A DNA stretch of 49,424 bases from Chitinivibrionales bacterium (GTDB lineage: Bacteria > Fibrobacterota > Chitinivibrionia > Chitinivibrionales > WJKA01): assembly GCA_014728295.1 (NCBI GenBank), contig WJLW01000012.1, forward strand, positions 1-49,424. Reading direction: 5' to 3'. Each line of letters starts with the position of its first letter. The first letter of the stretch is position 1. Under the pieces are notes generated by a model. That model worked only from the letters and a program-made list of their open reading frames with translations. It was not told where the DNA came from and did not search any database. A program made the translations under genes and the position numbers. Positions 25,786 through 35,200 of the stretch are shown here, piece after piece.

Positions 25786-28700
25786 TTATGATAGTGCATA
25801 GGCATAGGTGAAATGAGCATCACGGCCTCCCTGAGCCGTAATCCTCTCCCCTGCCGGCTCTGCAGAAAATGATGGCGATGTCGTCGTTATTTCAAATTCA
25901 ACAGCATATGTTTGCGGATTGAATGAAGTTATCTCAACGGCGCCTGCAGCATCTTCAGCCGCGCCCAAGGCGTTGAGCACAGCCCGTTTTGCATTGCAGG
26001 CAACGGCCAATTGAAGCTCATGGGCGGACTGCCCGGATGCCGCAAGTAGAGACAATTCCGAATCGTAAAGCATTATGCGTTGCCTTGCTTGCGTTCGACT
26101 TTGACGGGAATGATCAAGAATACTGAACCCCAATCCCCCGGCACTTCTACGCGAGCCGACAGTAATCGCTGCAGTAAACGACGCGCAATGCGCAAGTGCG
26201 ACGGCTATCGGACCGAGATCGCTGCGATTGCCCAGCACCGAGCAATAAACTTTTAAGTGTTCAGCACGAGTTTCAATTTCTCCGGGCTTTAAATATACAC
26301 GGTGCTCATTGCGAAAGTGCAATGACGCAGCCTCTTTTGCCGTACATAAATTCATAAGGACATATCCCCGCAATCCGGCATTTCCATTGAGTTTGGCAAA
26401 GGCGGACTGCTCACGGGCGGTAAGATAGTAATCTCGCAGCAGGCCTTCGTTCACGCCCTCATTCCGGCACAGAACGGCGGCTATACCCGGACGGCTTTTA
26501 TAAATGTTCCAGTGATAGCGCGCAACGCCGGAGGTCGTGCGCGATCCGGAATTTGAACCTGCCTGCGGCGGCGGCCCCGTGATCATCTGCGGTGTAACAT
26601 TATGCTGCGATGCTACAAACCGTTGCATAGCGGCAAAATGTTCATTCATGACATGCGCCCGTACATCATTCCCGCCACCGCAAGCCGCGGACGGGCCGAA
26701 TTGTCGGCCACGCTGCGCTTCGGCAACAGGCTTGTGCCCGAACTCCGCTTTTGAGCCCCTAAGCACGAGGCCGGTTCGCCCAATTTTCAGCTTCTGGGGC
26801 AGCAAATCGAGCTTGTACGCTTTACTGCGCGTCGATACGGTCGACGGCGCCGACGCCTCTTTGTCAAGCTGCACGACTTCGCTGCTGCGGTGCGCAAAGA
26901 GATACTTCTGGTCGAAGGGAACGCGATGCACAAAAAGCTTGCCCAGGGTTGCCTGCAATTGATTCATGCCGGGGCGACTGGCTTCATTCGTCGCCACGAC
27001 CAGGTGATCTTTTTTGTCAAGAATATCGCGCACAAATCCCGTCAGATTGGAGTTGGGCCCCACTTCGATGAAGATGCGATAGCCGTCTGCGTACATCGTC
27101 TCTACGGTCTCACGAAATCTGACCGGCATGGCCCACTGATCGATAAGCAGTTTGTTTATCCGCTCCGGTTCGCCGGGGAATATCTGCGTCGATGAAGTAC
27201 TATAAACGGGTATGGAGGCGGACTGCAATCCTGAGCTGTCGGCATGCTGCGCAATACGCTCACACAGTGGCCGGTACATGTCGGTATGATACCCCCGGTC
27301 AAACGGCAGCATCAGGCACAAGGCGCCGGCCCGGGTAAGCTTTTCCTGCGCAGCGATTATGTCGTTTTCGGTACCGCAGATAATAACCTGATTGGGACAA
27401 TTATCCATGGCAACGGCAATGCGGCCATCATTTTCGTCAAGTACTTTCCGTACTGCTCCCGACGGTGCGGCGCCAACCGCAAGCAGTTTTGCATGCGGGA
27501 TCTGTTCTACGATATTGTGAGCAATTATCTCATTGTCAATCCATGCATCGATAAGCATTTGCGGATCGTTATTCTTGTATATTCCGCCGGCAAATACCGA
27601 ATAGTCCTGTCCGATACTGTGCCCGCACAGGGCGTCGGGCTTGATGCCGAGATTGGTGAGCAGCCGGTAGAGTCCGTGATTGGCCGCTAATACCGAAACC
27701 ACCGCATAGTTCATCTCCCAGATCAGTTCCGAAGCAATTTTTTGCGCTTGCGCACCGCAGTGGGGACGCGGGAAGACAACGAAACCGGGTAGCGGACTGA
27801 GCTTGTGACGCCAAAACGCGCGATCGATATTGTCAAACGCTTCACGAACCTCCGGAAAGTGCAGACAGAGGTCACCAAGCATCCTGGGATATTGTGATCC
27901 CTCCCCTGAGAAAAGAAAAGCAACTTTGCCGCGCATGACATCTTTTTGAGCGAAAATATAAATGCCGTGTCGATCATTCTGAAACGGCACTTCATCTCGA
28001 TCAAGCCTGTCGTTCGCCTCGCGACACCGCTCCCGAAGCTGTGAGATAGAGTCGGCGACAAGCGCGGCTCTCAGATCGGTGTGCGCATCATCCGCACCTG
28101 CCGTATCCGCACAGGTAAAGGCAATATTTTTCAGGGATGCACCGGGCTCCCGCTCACAATACATCTGTACCTTTTCAATCCGGCTGCGAAGCTCCTCCTT
28201 GGTGTCGGCCGCAAAAGCAAACAATTCACTCGAAAAGGCATCGTGGGTAAAAAGCGGCGTGCGTTCGTTCACATGTTCTTCCAGAATGGTATGGGTATTG
28301 ATGCCGCCAAAGCCAAAGGCATTGACCCCTGCCCTGCGGGGATAATCGGCGCTGTGAATCCAGGGCAATACTTCGGTATTGATATGAAAGGGCGTTTGCT
28401 CGATATTGAGTCCCGGATTGGGATCATCGCACAGGGTCGGAGGGAGAACTTTATTATACAGTGCGAGCGCGGTTTTCATTATGCTGGCCATGGCCGCCGC
28501 CGGCATCGAGTGTCCGATCATCGACTTGACGGAGCCGACTGCCTTTTCGGGCATAGTATCTTTGCGCACTCCGAATACCTCCGTCAAGGTCGACATTTCG
28601 GTTTTATCGCCGACGATCGTTGCCGTACCGTGCGCTTCGATCAACTCGATGCTGTCTTTGTCGATACCGGATGTCTGATATGCCCGTTCGACGGCAAGGA

Positions 28701-29667
28701 CTTGCCCTTCCCGGCGGGGAACCAGTGCTCCAAGTCCTTTGCCGTCCGAAGCCATGCCGAGACCTTTGATACACGCGTAAATGCGATCACCGTCCACAAT
28801 TGCATCTTCTTTGCGTTTAATAACAATCATCCCCAGCCCCTCACCCAAAAGCGTTCCATCGGCATTTTTATCAAACGGGCGTAAGCGACCTCTTTTCGAG
28901 AGCGCTCCAAGAAGTGAGAAAACGACAAAGGTTGCCGCAGACGTCGGCGCCTGCACACCGCCTACCAGCATCATATCGGAAGCGCCGCTTTGCAGCTCGC
29001 GGATACCTGCATTCAGTGCAATCGAAGATGACGCGCAGGCAGCGTCCAGAGTATAGTTCGGACCTTGCAGATCAAGGCGATTAGCAATATTGCCGGTCAG
29101 CAGATTTGATATGACCCCCGGGCAGGTATCCGCATTAAAAGGCGGAATGCTGTTTTTCAGCTCCTGTCTGATTTCAGCAATCTGATCGGGCTCTAGCTCA
29201 GGATTCAACTGCTTGATGACGCCAAGTGTCTCGTCGATAAACAGACTGTGCTGGGCAACTGTTGCATGTGCCTTGTTAATTGTTACGCTCAAACCCAATA
29301 TGACGCCGGTGGCTTGCCGATTAAACGGTTTTTCGGCATAGCCGGCGTCGACAAGCGCCTCTTTGGCCAGCCGCAATGCCAGAAATTGAGCCGGATCGGA
29401 ACCCTCAATAGCATTGGGCATGATGCCGAATTCAAAGGAGTTGAATTCGGCATAATCACTGATAAAACCGCCGCGTTTACAATAGACACGATCATTTCTG
29501 CCCTGCGAATCAGGATCGTACATGGTTTCATGCCCCCAGCCCTCGGGCGGATCGGAGGTGACGTCACGTTTCCGGAGAATATTATTCCACAGCGACTTGA
29601 CACTTGGCGATCCCGGATAGATGCAGGACATGCCGATGATGGCGATATCGTCGTTATGCTTGAACAT
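25786..29667 (-). CDS. iterative synthase subunit: ketosynthase, acyltransferase and degenerate PPTase-like domain (PfaB-like)
   Basis: A 1,293-residue protein. Residues 1-465 are a type I ketosynthase: IIGMSCIYPG, catalytic Cys211 in DAACASS, EAHGTAT and SMIGHSMPAA supply the Cys-His-His triad. Residues about 580-900 are an acyltransferase with GHSIG and a DRGYHTDM His. Residues about 1075-1250 resemble an enediyne-type phosphopantetheinyl transferase (YYLTAREQSAFAKL, FRN repeat, VALAHCASFTAA, NAKRAVLNALG). The metal-ligand GxDxE is GLGFSI and the WxxKEA is CNAKRA, so the activity is probably lost. PUFA synthases usually have a separate PfaE PPTase. Its start overlaps the preceding KR-DH gene by 14 bases. 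The coding DNA looks GC-richer than the surface-protein region. Confidence 0.85.
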   Translation of the reverse strand: MFKHNDDIAIIGMSCIYPGSPSVKSLWNNILRKRDVTSDPPEGWGHETMYDPDSQGRNDRVYCKRGGFISDYAEFNSFEFGIMPNAIEGSDPAQFLALRLAKEALVDAGYAEKPFNRQATGVILGLSVTINKAHATVAQHSLFIDETLGVIKQLNPELEPDQIAEIRQELKNSIPPFNADTCPGVISNLLTGNIANRLDLQGPNYTLDAACASSSIALNAGIRELQSGASDMMLVGGVQAPTSAATFVVFSLLGALSKRGRLRPFDKNADGTLLGEGLGMIVIKRKEDAIVDGDRIYACIKGLGMASDGKGLGALVPRREGQVLAVERAYQTSGIDKDSIELIEAHGTATIVGDKTEMSTLTEVFGVRKDTMPEKAVGSVKSMIGHSMPAAAMASIMKTALALYNKVLPPTLCDDPNPGLNIEQTPFHINTEVLPWIHSADYPRRAGVNAFGFGGINTHTILEEHVNERTPLFTHDAFSSELFAFAADTKEELRSRIEKVQMYCEREPGASLKNIAFTCADTAGADDAHTDLRAALVADSISQLRERCREANDRLDRDEVPFQNDRHGIYIFAQKDVMRGKVAFLFSGEGSQYPRMLGDLCLHFPEVREAFDNIDRAFWRHKLSPLPGFVVFPRPHCGAQAQKIASELIWEMNYAVVSVLAANHGLYRLLTNLGIKPDALCGHSIGQDYSVFAGGIYKNNDPQMLIDAWIDNEIIAHNIVEQIPHAKLLAVGAAPSGAVRKVLDENDGRIAVAMDNCPNQVIICGTENDIIAAQEKLTRAGALCLMLPFDRGYHTDMYRPLCERIAQHADSSGLQSASIPVYSTSSTQIFPGEPERINKLLIDQWAMPVRFRETVETMYADGYRIFIEVGPNSNLTGFVRDILDKKDHLVVATNEASRPGMNQLQATLGKLFVHRVPFDQKYLFAHRSSEVVQLDKEASAPSTVSTRSKAYKLDLLPQKLKIGRTGLVLRGSKAEFGHKPVAEAQRGRQFGPSAACGGGNDVRAHVMNEHFAAMQRFVASQHNVTPQMITGPPPQAGSNSGSRTTSGVARYHWNIYKSRPGIAAVLCRNEGVNEGLLRDYYLTAREQSAFAKLNGNAGLRGYVLMNLCTAKEAASLHFRNEHRVYLKPGEIETRAEHLKVYCSVLGNRSDLGPIAVALAHCASFTAAITVGSRRSAGGLGFSILDHSRQSRTQARQRIMLYDSELSLLAASGQSAHELQLAVACNAKRAVLNALGAAEDAAGAVEITSFNPQTYAVEFEITTTSPSFSAEPAGERITAQGGRDAHFTYAYALS

Positions 29668-32086
29668 GGGCGGATTCCTGATACTGTTTTGATTGAGCGT
29701 CGGCCAGTCGGTTCAGGGCGCTGCTGCACGAGCATTCGAGCCCTTCAAGCTTGGCGAGCAGAACACCCTCGGTATTGAGGTAATAGATGTCGGCACTCAA
29801 CTGTTGTCCGGCATTAAGGCTGTGGAGCTCGAGGCGACACTCTACCGGACTGTGCGACACCGAATGATAGCGCATAAATCGCCTGATGCGCATCGGCAGC
29901 GGGGTCATATCGAAATGAAAACGCTCCCAGGCAATTACCAGTTGCAAACTGCCGTCGATCACCGTCGGATCCATCAGCCAGTTGCCGTCAACGGGCCGGC
30001 TGAAGCAGTCTTTTGCCGCCACCGATTGCAATCTGCCGCTGATATGGTTCGGCCCGATACCATGAATGTGCTGTATCGTGTGGAAACACTCGCCATGGAA
30101 AAGCCAGCGGGCGTAGGTTTCGTCGAGAGAATGCGGGAACGGCTCGAGGTTGGCGCCCGGATGAAAATCAACATCCGGCATGTGCAAATGCCGCGACAGG
30201 TTGACCCGTGCCTTGTAGTGCGGCAAGGCAAAGTCACTGGTATAGATACCGCACTCAAAAGCGACGGCTCCAGCCTCACTTTCCGGCGATATACGGTGCG
30301 TTTCGATCCGCAAATCAACAGCCGTTTTTTCGAAGACGATACCCTTCAGGGTCTGCAAATTATTGACTTCAATATGTTCATAATCCGGTCCGTCAAGGTG
30401 TACGGTTTCGGCAACCAGCTCCAGTGCCATAGCGGCCGGCAGAACCGGCTTGCCGTCAACCACATGGTCACGCAAATATGTGTGCCGGTGCACGTCAACC
30501 CTCAGCGCACGTGAAGTCCCGCCTGGTGAGGATTGTCCGACCGAGGAGTTGGTCAAGGCAGGCGATCCGGCGGGAATCATCTCAGTTGGATCGGTAGCGG
30601 GATCCCAGGGGCCTTGTCCGAAGATTACCTGACACGCCGCATTGATGCAGCCAAGTTCGTCGACCAGGCGCGTGCGACCTGCCTCGGGTTCGATGCTGAC
30701 GATGCCCCGCTGCGCAAACTGATCCTGCACGCCCTTTGAGGCCATTCCCGTTTTGGCCCAGGGGCCCCACAGCGCTGAGAAGCATTTGCCCGGCCAGAGA
30801 GTAGCATATTTGCACGCCAGCGCACTGGCAACGCTGTTGGCCGCGGCATAATCCGCCTGCCCCCGGTTACCCATAACCGCAATCGAGCTGAATATGCAGA
30901 AAAATGAGAGTTCTTCCGGTTTCAACGCGCCGCCCAGCATAAAGGCGCTCGCAACCTTGGTATCGAATACGCGATCAAAAGAAGCCGGATCTTTCTCAGC
31001 CACCAGCTTGTCTTCGATAATGCCGGCCCCGTGTATGCATCCTGATATCGTGGCGTATTTCGCATAGATTTCGTTTATTGCGTTCGTCAATGCTTCCGGT
31101 GAACCGACATCGCATTGCACATAATCAACTTTCGATCCGCAGCTTCTCATGGTGTCGATGTTCCTGCGAATTTCACGCTCCTTTATCAGCCCGGCGTATG
31201 CATCGGCAACATCTTTCAGCGTTGCCGCGGGATTCGACTTCTTAAGCCGCGCAAAGAGCCGCTTTTTCAACTCCGGCTCTGCGGTAATACCGCTCAGTGC
31301 CGGATCTTCTGCGTCCTGAGGCGGGTGTGATCTTCCCAGCAAGATCAGGATGGGCGAATAGCGCTGAGCAAGCTCTATCGCTATTTCCGCCGTGATACCG
31401 CGTGCTCCGCCGGTGACGACGACAACGGTTTTTTTGTCGATTGACGGTGCCCCTTGCTCTGTGGCCGGCGGTTCAGCCTTTTCCACTGCCACGCCATAGC
31501 GTTGTCCCGCACGATAGCCAACCATCAGGTCGTCCGCCTCGGTTTGCATTTCATCAATAATTGCCCGGGCAATGAATTCCGGTTCCTGTTCAAGGTCGAA
31601 ATCCAGTGAGAGGCAACGCGTCTTTTCGCATTCCTTGCTGAGCGAATTGAGCAGCCCCGAAACACCGGCGGTGGCAGGCTGTACGCGCGAATCTGCGACA
31701 TGCTCCATTCCGCATGCACCACCCAGCGAGGTAGTTCCGGTAATCCAGGCCGGCGTTTTATCCTGACGTACCAAACATTGTGCGGCAAAAAACAACGATT
31801 TGACATCCTCGAAAACCGCCGTCTGAAATTGCCCGGCGCTCATCGCATCAAATGACGCTCGCCCGTGCAGGGGCATGCAGTGAATGAAACCGTCAACCTC
31901 GCCGTGTTCACCAACGATCGCCGCCATAGTCATGCGAATCGACTCATATTCGTCCCAAGCCGACAGGTAAACGTTTTCACCGCTTGCGGCTTCCCGGGGT
32001 TGTTTACGGACAAGAACGGGTCGCGCTCCGTGTTCACGCAGCAGGCGTGTGCAGGCATGAGCAATTCCTCTATCATCATCTGTCAA
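29654..32086 (-). CDS. synthase subunit: ketoreductase and dehydratase (PfaA C-terminal half)
   Basis: The annotated 810-residue frame starts at a TTG, but the same frame is open to 32194 and reads through KLNTFKDKVIVL, the first strand of the KR Rossmann fold. No ATG or GTG lies there, so a separate start is doubtful; see the A10 site. Residues 1-200 are the structural KR half. Residues about 215-470 are the catalytic short-chain-dehydrogenase half: VVTGGARGITAEI for NADPH, a FSSIAV Ser and QADYAAANS with Tyr and Asn. Residues about 540-790 are one hot-dog dehydratase with HTYLRDHVVDGKPVLP (catalytic His) and MDPTVIDGSLQL (Asp). The order ACP-KR-DH across the junction is that of PfaA and HglE-type PUFA/heterocyst-glycolipid synthases. 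It is cytoplasmic. Confidence 0.85.
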   Translation of the reverse strand: MTDDDRGIAHACTRLLREHGARPVLVRKQPREAASGENVYLSAWDEYESIRMTMAAIVGEHGEVDGFIHCMPLHGRASFDAMSAGQFQTAVFEDVKSLFFAAQCLVRQDKTPAWITGTTSLGGACGMEHVADSRVQPATAGVSGLLNSLSKECEKTRCLSLDFDLEQEPEFIARAIIDEMQTEADDLMVGYRAGQRYGVAVEKAEPPATEQGAPSIDKKTVVVVTGGARGITAEIAIELAQRYSPILILLGRSHPPQDAEDPALSGITAEPELKKRLFARLKKSNPAATLKDVADAYAGLIKEREIRRNIDTMRSCGSKVDYVQCDVGSPEALTNAINEIYAKYATISGCIHGAGIIEDKLVAEKDPASFDRVFDTKVASAFMLGGALKPEELSFFCIFSSIAVMGNRGQADYAAANSVASALACKYATLWPGKCFSALWGPWAKTGMASKGVQDQFAQRGIVSIEPEAGRTRLVDELGCINAACQVIFGQGPWDPATDPTEMIPAGSPALTNSSVGQSSPGGTSRALRVDVHRHTYLRDHVVDGKPVLPAAMALELVAETVHLDGPDYEHIEVNNLQTLKGIVFEKTAVDLRIETHRISPESEAGAVAFECGIYTSDFALPHYKARVNLSRHLHMPDVDFHPGANLEPFPHSLDETYARWLFHGECFHTIQHIHGIGPNHISGRLQSVAAKDCFSRPVDGNWLMDPTVIDGSLQLVIAWERFHFDMTPLPMRIRRFMRYHSVSHSPVECRLELHSLNAGQQLSADIYYLNTEGVLLAKLEGLECSCSSALNRLADAQSKQYQESAHVQA

Positions 32087-32190
32087 TACAATTACCTTGT
32101 CCTTAAACGTGTTCAGTTTCGATCCGGTCAGCGGTTTCGGGTGGGCTTTGAGAACAAACCGGGGAACACTATCACGATATGATGCGCTAT

Positions 32191-32204
32191 CTAGTTTTTT
32201 TTTT
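32191..32204 (-). other. A10 run with -1 slippery heptamer A AAA AAC before the TAG stop
   Basis: On the minus strand the end of the large synthase gene reads GCC GAA AAA AAA AAC TAG. The zero-frame codons AAA AAC preceded by A form the canonical X XXY YYZ -1 slippery heptamer (32194-32200) inside a ten-A run (32195-32204). After a -1 shift the next codons are CTA GAT AGC, open through the whole KR-DH frame to 29654. Transcriptional slippage on A10 could give the same product. No strong stimulatory stem or upstream Shine-Dalgarno is visible. A homopolymer sequencing error is the alternative. Confidence 0.6.
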
Positions 32205-35200
32205 CGGCCGTTTCAGCAGGCACTTCTGCCGGAGCAGCCGAACCTGCAAGCCGCAGCAATGTTTCCTGCATTTCCCGCAAGGTGCGCAGAGCCGTGAGAT
32301 CAGTTTTCCGTGCTGCTTCCTGCTGCAGAACCGGAAACAGTTGGCGAAGCGCGCCAACGATCTCGACGCGCTTGATTGAGTCGATTCCCAGCTCGGCTTC
32401 CAGATCCAGATCAAGACCGAGCATGTCGATTGGATAGCCGGTCTTTTCACTGATGATTTCCAGTAATTTCTCCTCAATGGATTCACCGCCGACGGCGTGT
32501 TGCGGTTCCTGCGCGTTTGCCCTCGTGGTATCCATCGACGTGTGCCCGGCTGCATGTGCGGTCGTTGATTGACAGATGCTTTGTATGCCGTTGATCAGCT
32601 CGTTGAGACTTCTCATCGTTGCCAAGGCGCCGTCGCCGTTCATCTGTGGAAACTTCTCACGCAAGGCGCCGATGATCTCGATCCGCTTGATGGAATCGAT
32701 ACCTAACGATGCTTCGATATCACACTCCAGATCGAGCATGTCGGCCGGATACCCGGTCCGATCACTTACAACATCGAGTACGGCGGCTTTTACCTGATCA
32801 AAGGTAAAAGCCGTGGCGGATTCTTTCTTTTCTGCATCTGGGGAATGTGTGTGCGGTTGGTCGGCGCTTTCTGCTTCTACCGGAATATCCTGCTGAGGTG
32901 AAGCAGGTGCAGGAGCGGCTGGTTGCGCTGTTGCAGAATGCTGCGCCGGCGACGTGGAGTGATTGATGGAAATCTCGGGCATCGGCGTCAGTGTTTCGCT
33001 TGACAAAATAGACGGCGCCGGGGTCTCGCCGCCGTTGAGGTACGCCATCATCACCTTTTGTTGCGTTTCAAGAAAATGAGCCATGAGCTTCTGGTAATTA
33101 ACCATTACGGATTGTGCATTTGAATCGTCATTAAGCTGCATTGCTTCCTCTTTCTCTGCATGAGCTGAAATTTCATCCAATGGGTAAGGATCATATCCGG
33201 ATTGAGCGGCAACCGGCAAGTCTGTCGTTGCATCATCATCTCTCGGAGGTGCTGAGCCGCTGCATTCGGGGCCATGCTGCGTCGCCATTGCGGATTGTCG
33301 GCGTTTGGCCGACAAGCGTTGCGACGAAGGCGGATTTTTCGCAGGGGCGTGGAGCGGCTCGCAGCCGCCTCCATCAACTTTCCAGGCCGTTGCCGGCGTG
33401 GGCGCCGGCCGGGCTTCTGCGGCTAAACCGGCAAGCGTACATGCTTTACACTGACGATTTGCAAACAGTACATCGGCATTTGCGTTCACACCGTATGCCA
33501 GGCACTGCCCGACGACTTGCTGCACCTGCGTAACGCCGTGCTTGCCCGATACATCCGAGGCAACAATGAGCGCGGAATCGTCTGCCAAAATCTGCTGGAC
33601 CAGATTCGTCAACACCTGATTGGGGCCTGCTTCGATAAAAATTCGTGCGCCCGCATCGTACATGGCCCTGATTTGCTCGGCAAAGCGCACAGGGCTGGTC
33701 AAATGCGCAGCTAATTGCTTTTTGAGGGCGGCAACACCTGCTGGATACGGCCGGGCAGTACAATTGGAATAGACCGGAATATGCGGGGCCTGCATTTTCA
33801 CTTTCCTCAGAAATGCCGCCAAACGCTTCCCAGCAGGCGCTACGAGCGGCGAATGAAATGCACACGAAACCGGAATCGGACGGCAGGTGACTTCATGCTG
33901 CCTGCAAAGCTCCTCCAATGCTTCTATGGCATTGCCGGCGCACGATACGATAATCTGCGCCGGAGCATTGATATTGGCCAGCCACGCATTCTCCACTTTG
34001 TCAACAATTTCCCGCGCCGGCTCAAGCGAAGTCTTCAGGGCGAACATGGCGCCGCCGGCATCGTGTGCCTCTTCGGTGATAAAGGCTCCCCGCGCCGCGG
34101 CAATACGGCAAAAATCATCATACCCATACACTCCCGCCGCGTGCAATGCTGCAAATTCTCCAAAACTGTGCCCGGCAACCATGTCGGGCGCAATATCGCA
34201 CTGGTTAAGTAACCGGTACAGCGCTATATCCGCTGCTGCCAGTGCCGGTTGCGTGAGATGCGTTTGGGCAAGTTTTTTTTTCTGCGCTTTTTCATCATCG
34301 GGCGAGAATGCCGAGGGTGGGTAAATATAGCTTGACAAAGGTGATTCGAGCGTCCCGTGCAGAACGCTATTTGCCGTATCAAAACAGCCCCGCGCCACCG
34401 GAAACTGCATGGCAACATCTTTGAGCATGTACGGATATTGTGATCCCTGCCCAGAGAACAAAATTGCCAGCTTATCACCGGGCCCTGCCGACTGCTCGAA
34501 ATAGTAAATTCCCTTTGGATTGACGAGTTGGGAAACTTCTTCTTCTACAAGCCCGGCGATAAAAATATGCAGCTTCTCTTTCAAGTCATCGCAGGACGAC
34601 GCGATAATCGCGGCACACTTGCCGCGCTGTGGCTTATACGTATACCACAGGGATGAAGCTATATCTTTCAGTTCGAGACTGGGCATTTTCGCCATCAGTT
34701 CCAGCAAAGACTTCGCCCGGGAGACCGCTTCATCAACTAAACCGGCCGGCAGAATGCACAATTCGGTGGGCAATACATCCAGAGTCGCGGCGGCGTCGCC
34801 AAGATAATCGTCGCGATACTCCTCCAGGGTTGCATGAAAATTGGTTCCGCCAAAGCCGAATCCCGACACGCCGGCGCGACGGGGGACAGGGTTATTGCTG
34901 CGCACCCAGGGCTTTGCATTGCTGTTGACATAAAACGGCGACTCCAGCAACGCGCTGTTGGGCTGCTTGACGTGCAGGGTTGGCGGCAGAACTTTGTGAT
35001 GGAGCGCCAGGGCAATTTTGATCAGACCGGCTACGCCGGCACATCCCTTGGAATGGCCGATTACCGACTTAACCGAATTCAAGGCAACTGACTTGCGCGA
35101 AGAACCGGACTCCTCAAAAATGGAACACAATGAAGCGATTTCGGCCTTATCCCCGGCAACCGTGCCGGTACCGTGCGCCTCGATCAGCTCAACGGTATCG

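Noticed and set aside
28081..30514. Long plus-strand frames (28081-28884, 29693-30514) antisense to the synthase genes
   Set aside because: They lie opposite intact KS and DH domains, lack ribosome sites and give no family. The high GC of the real genes explains them.
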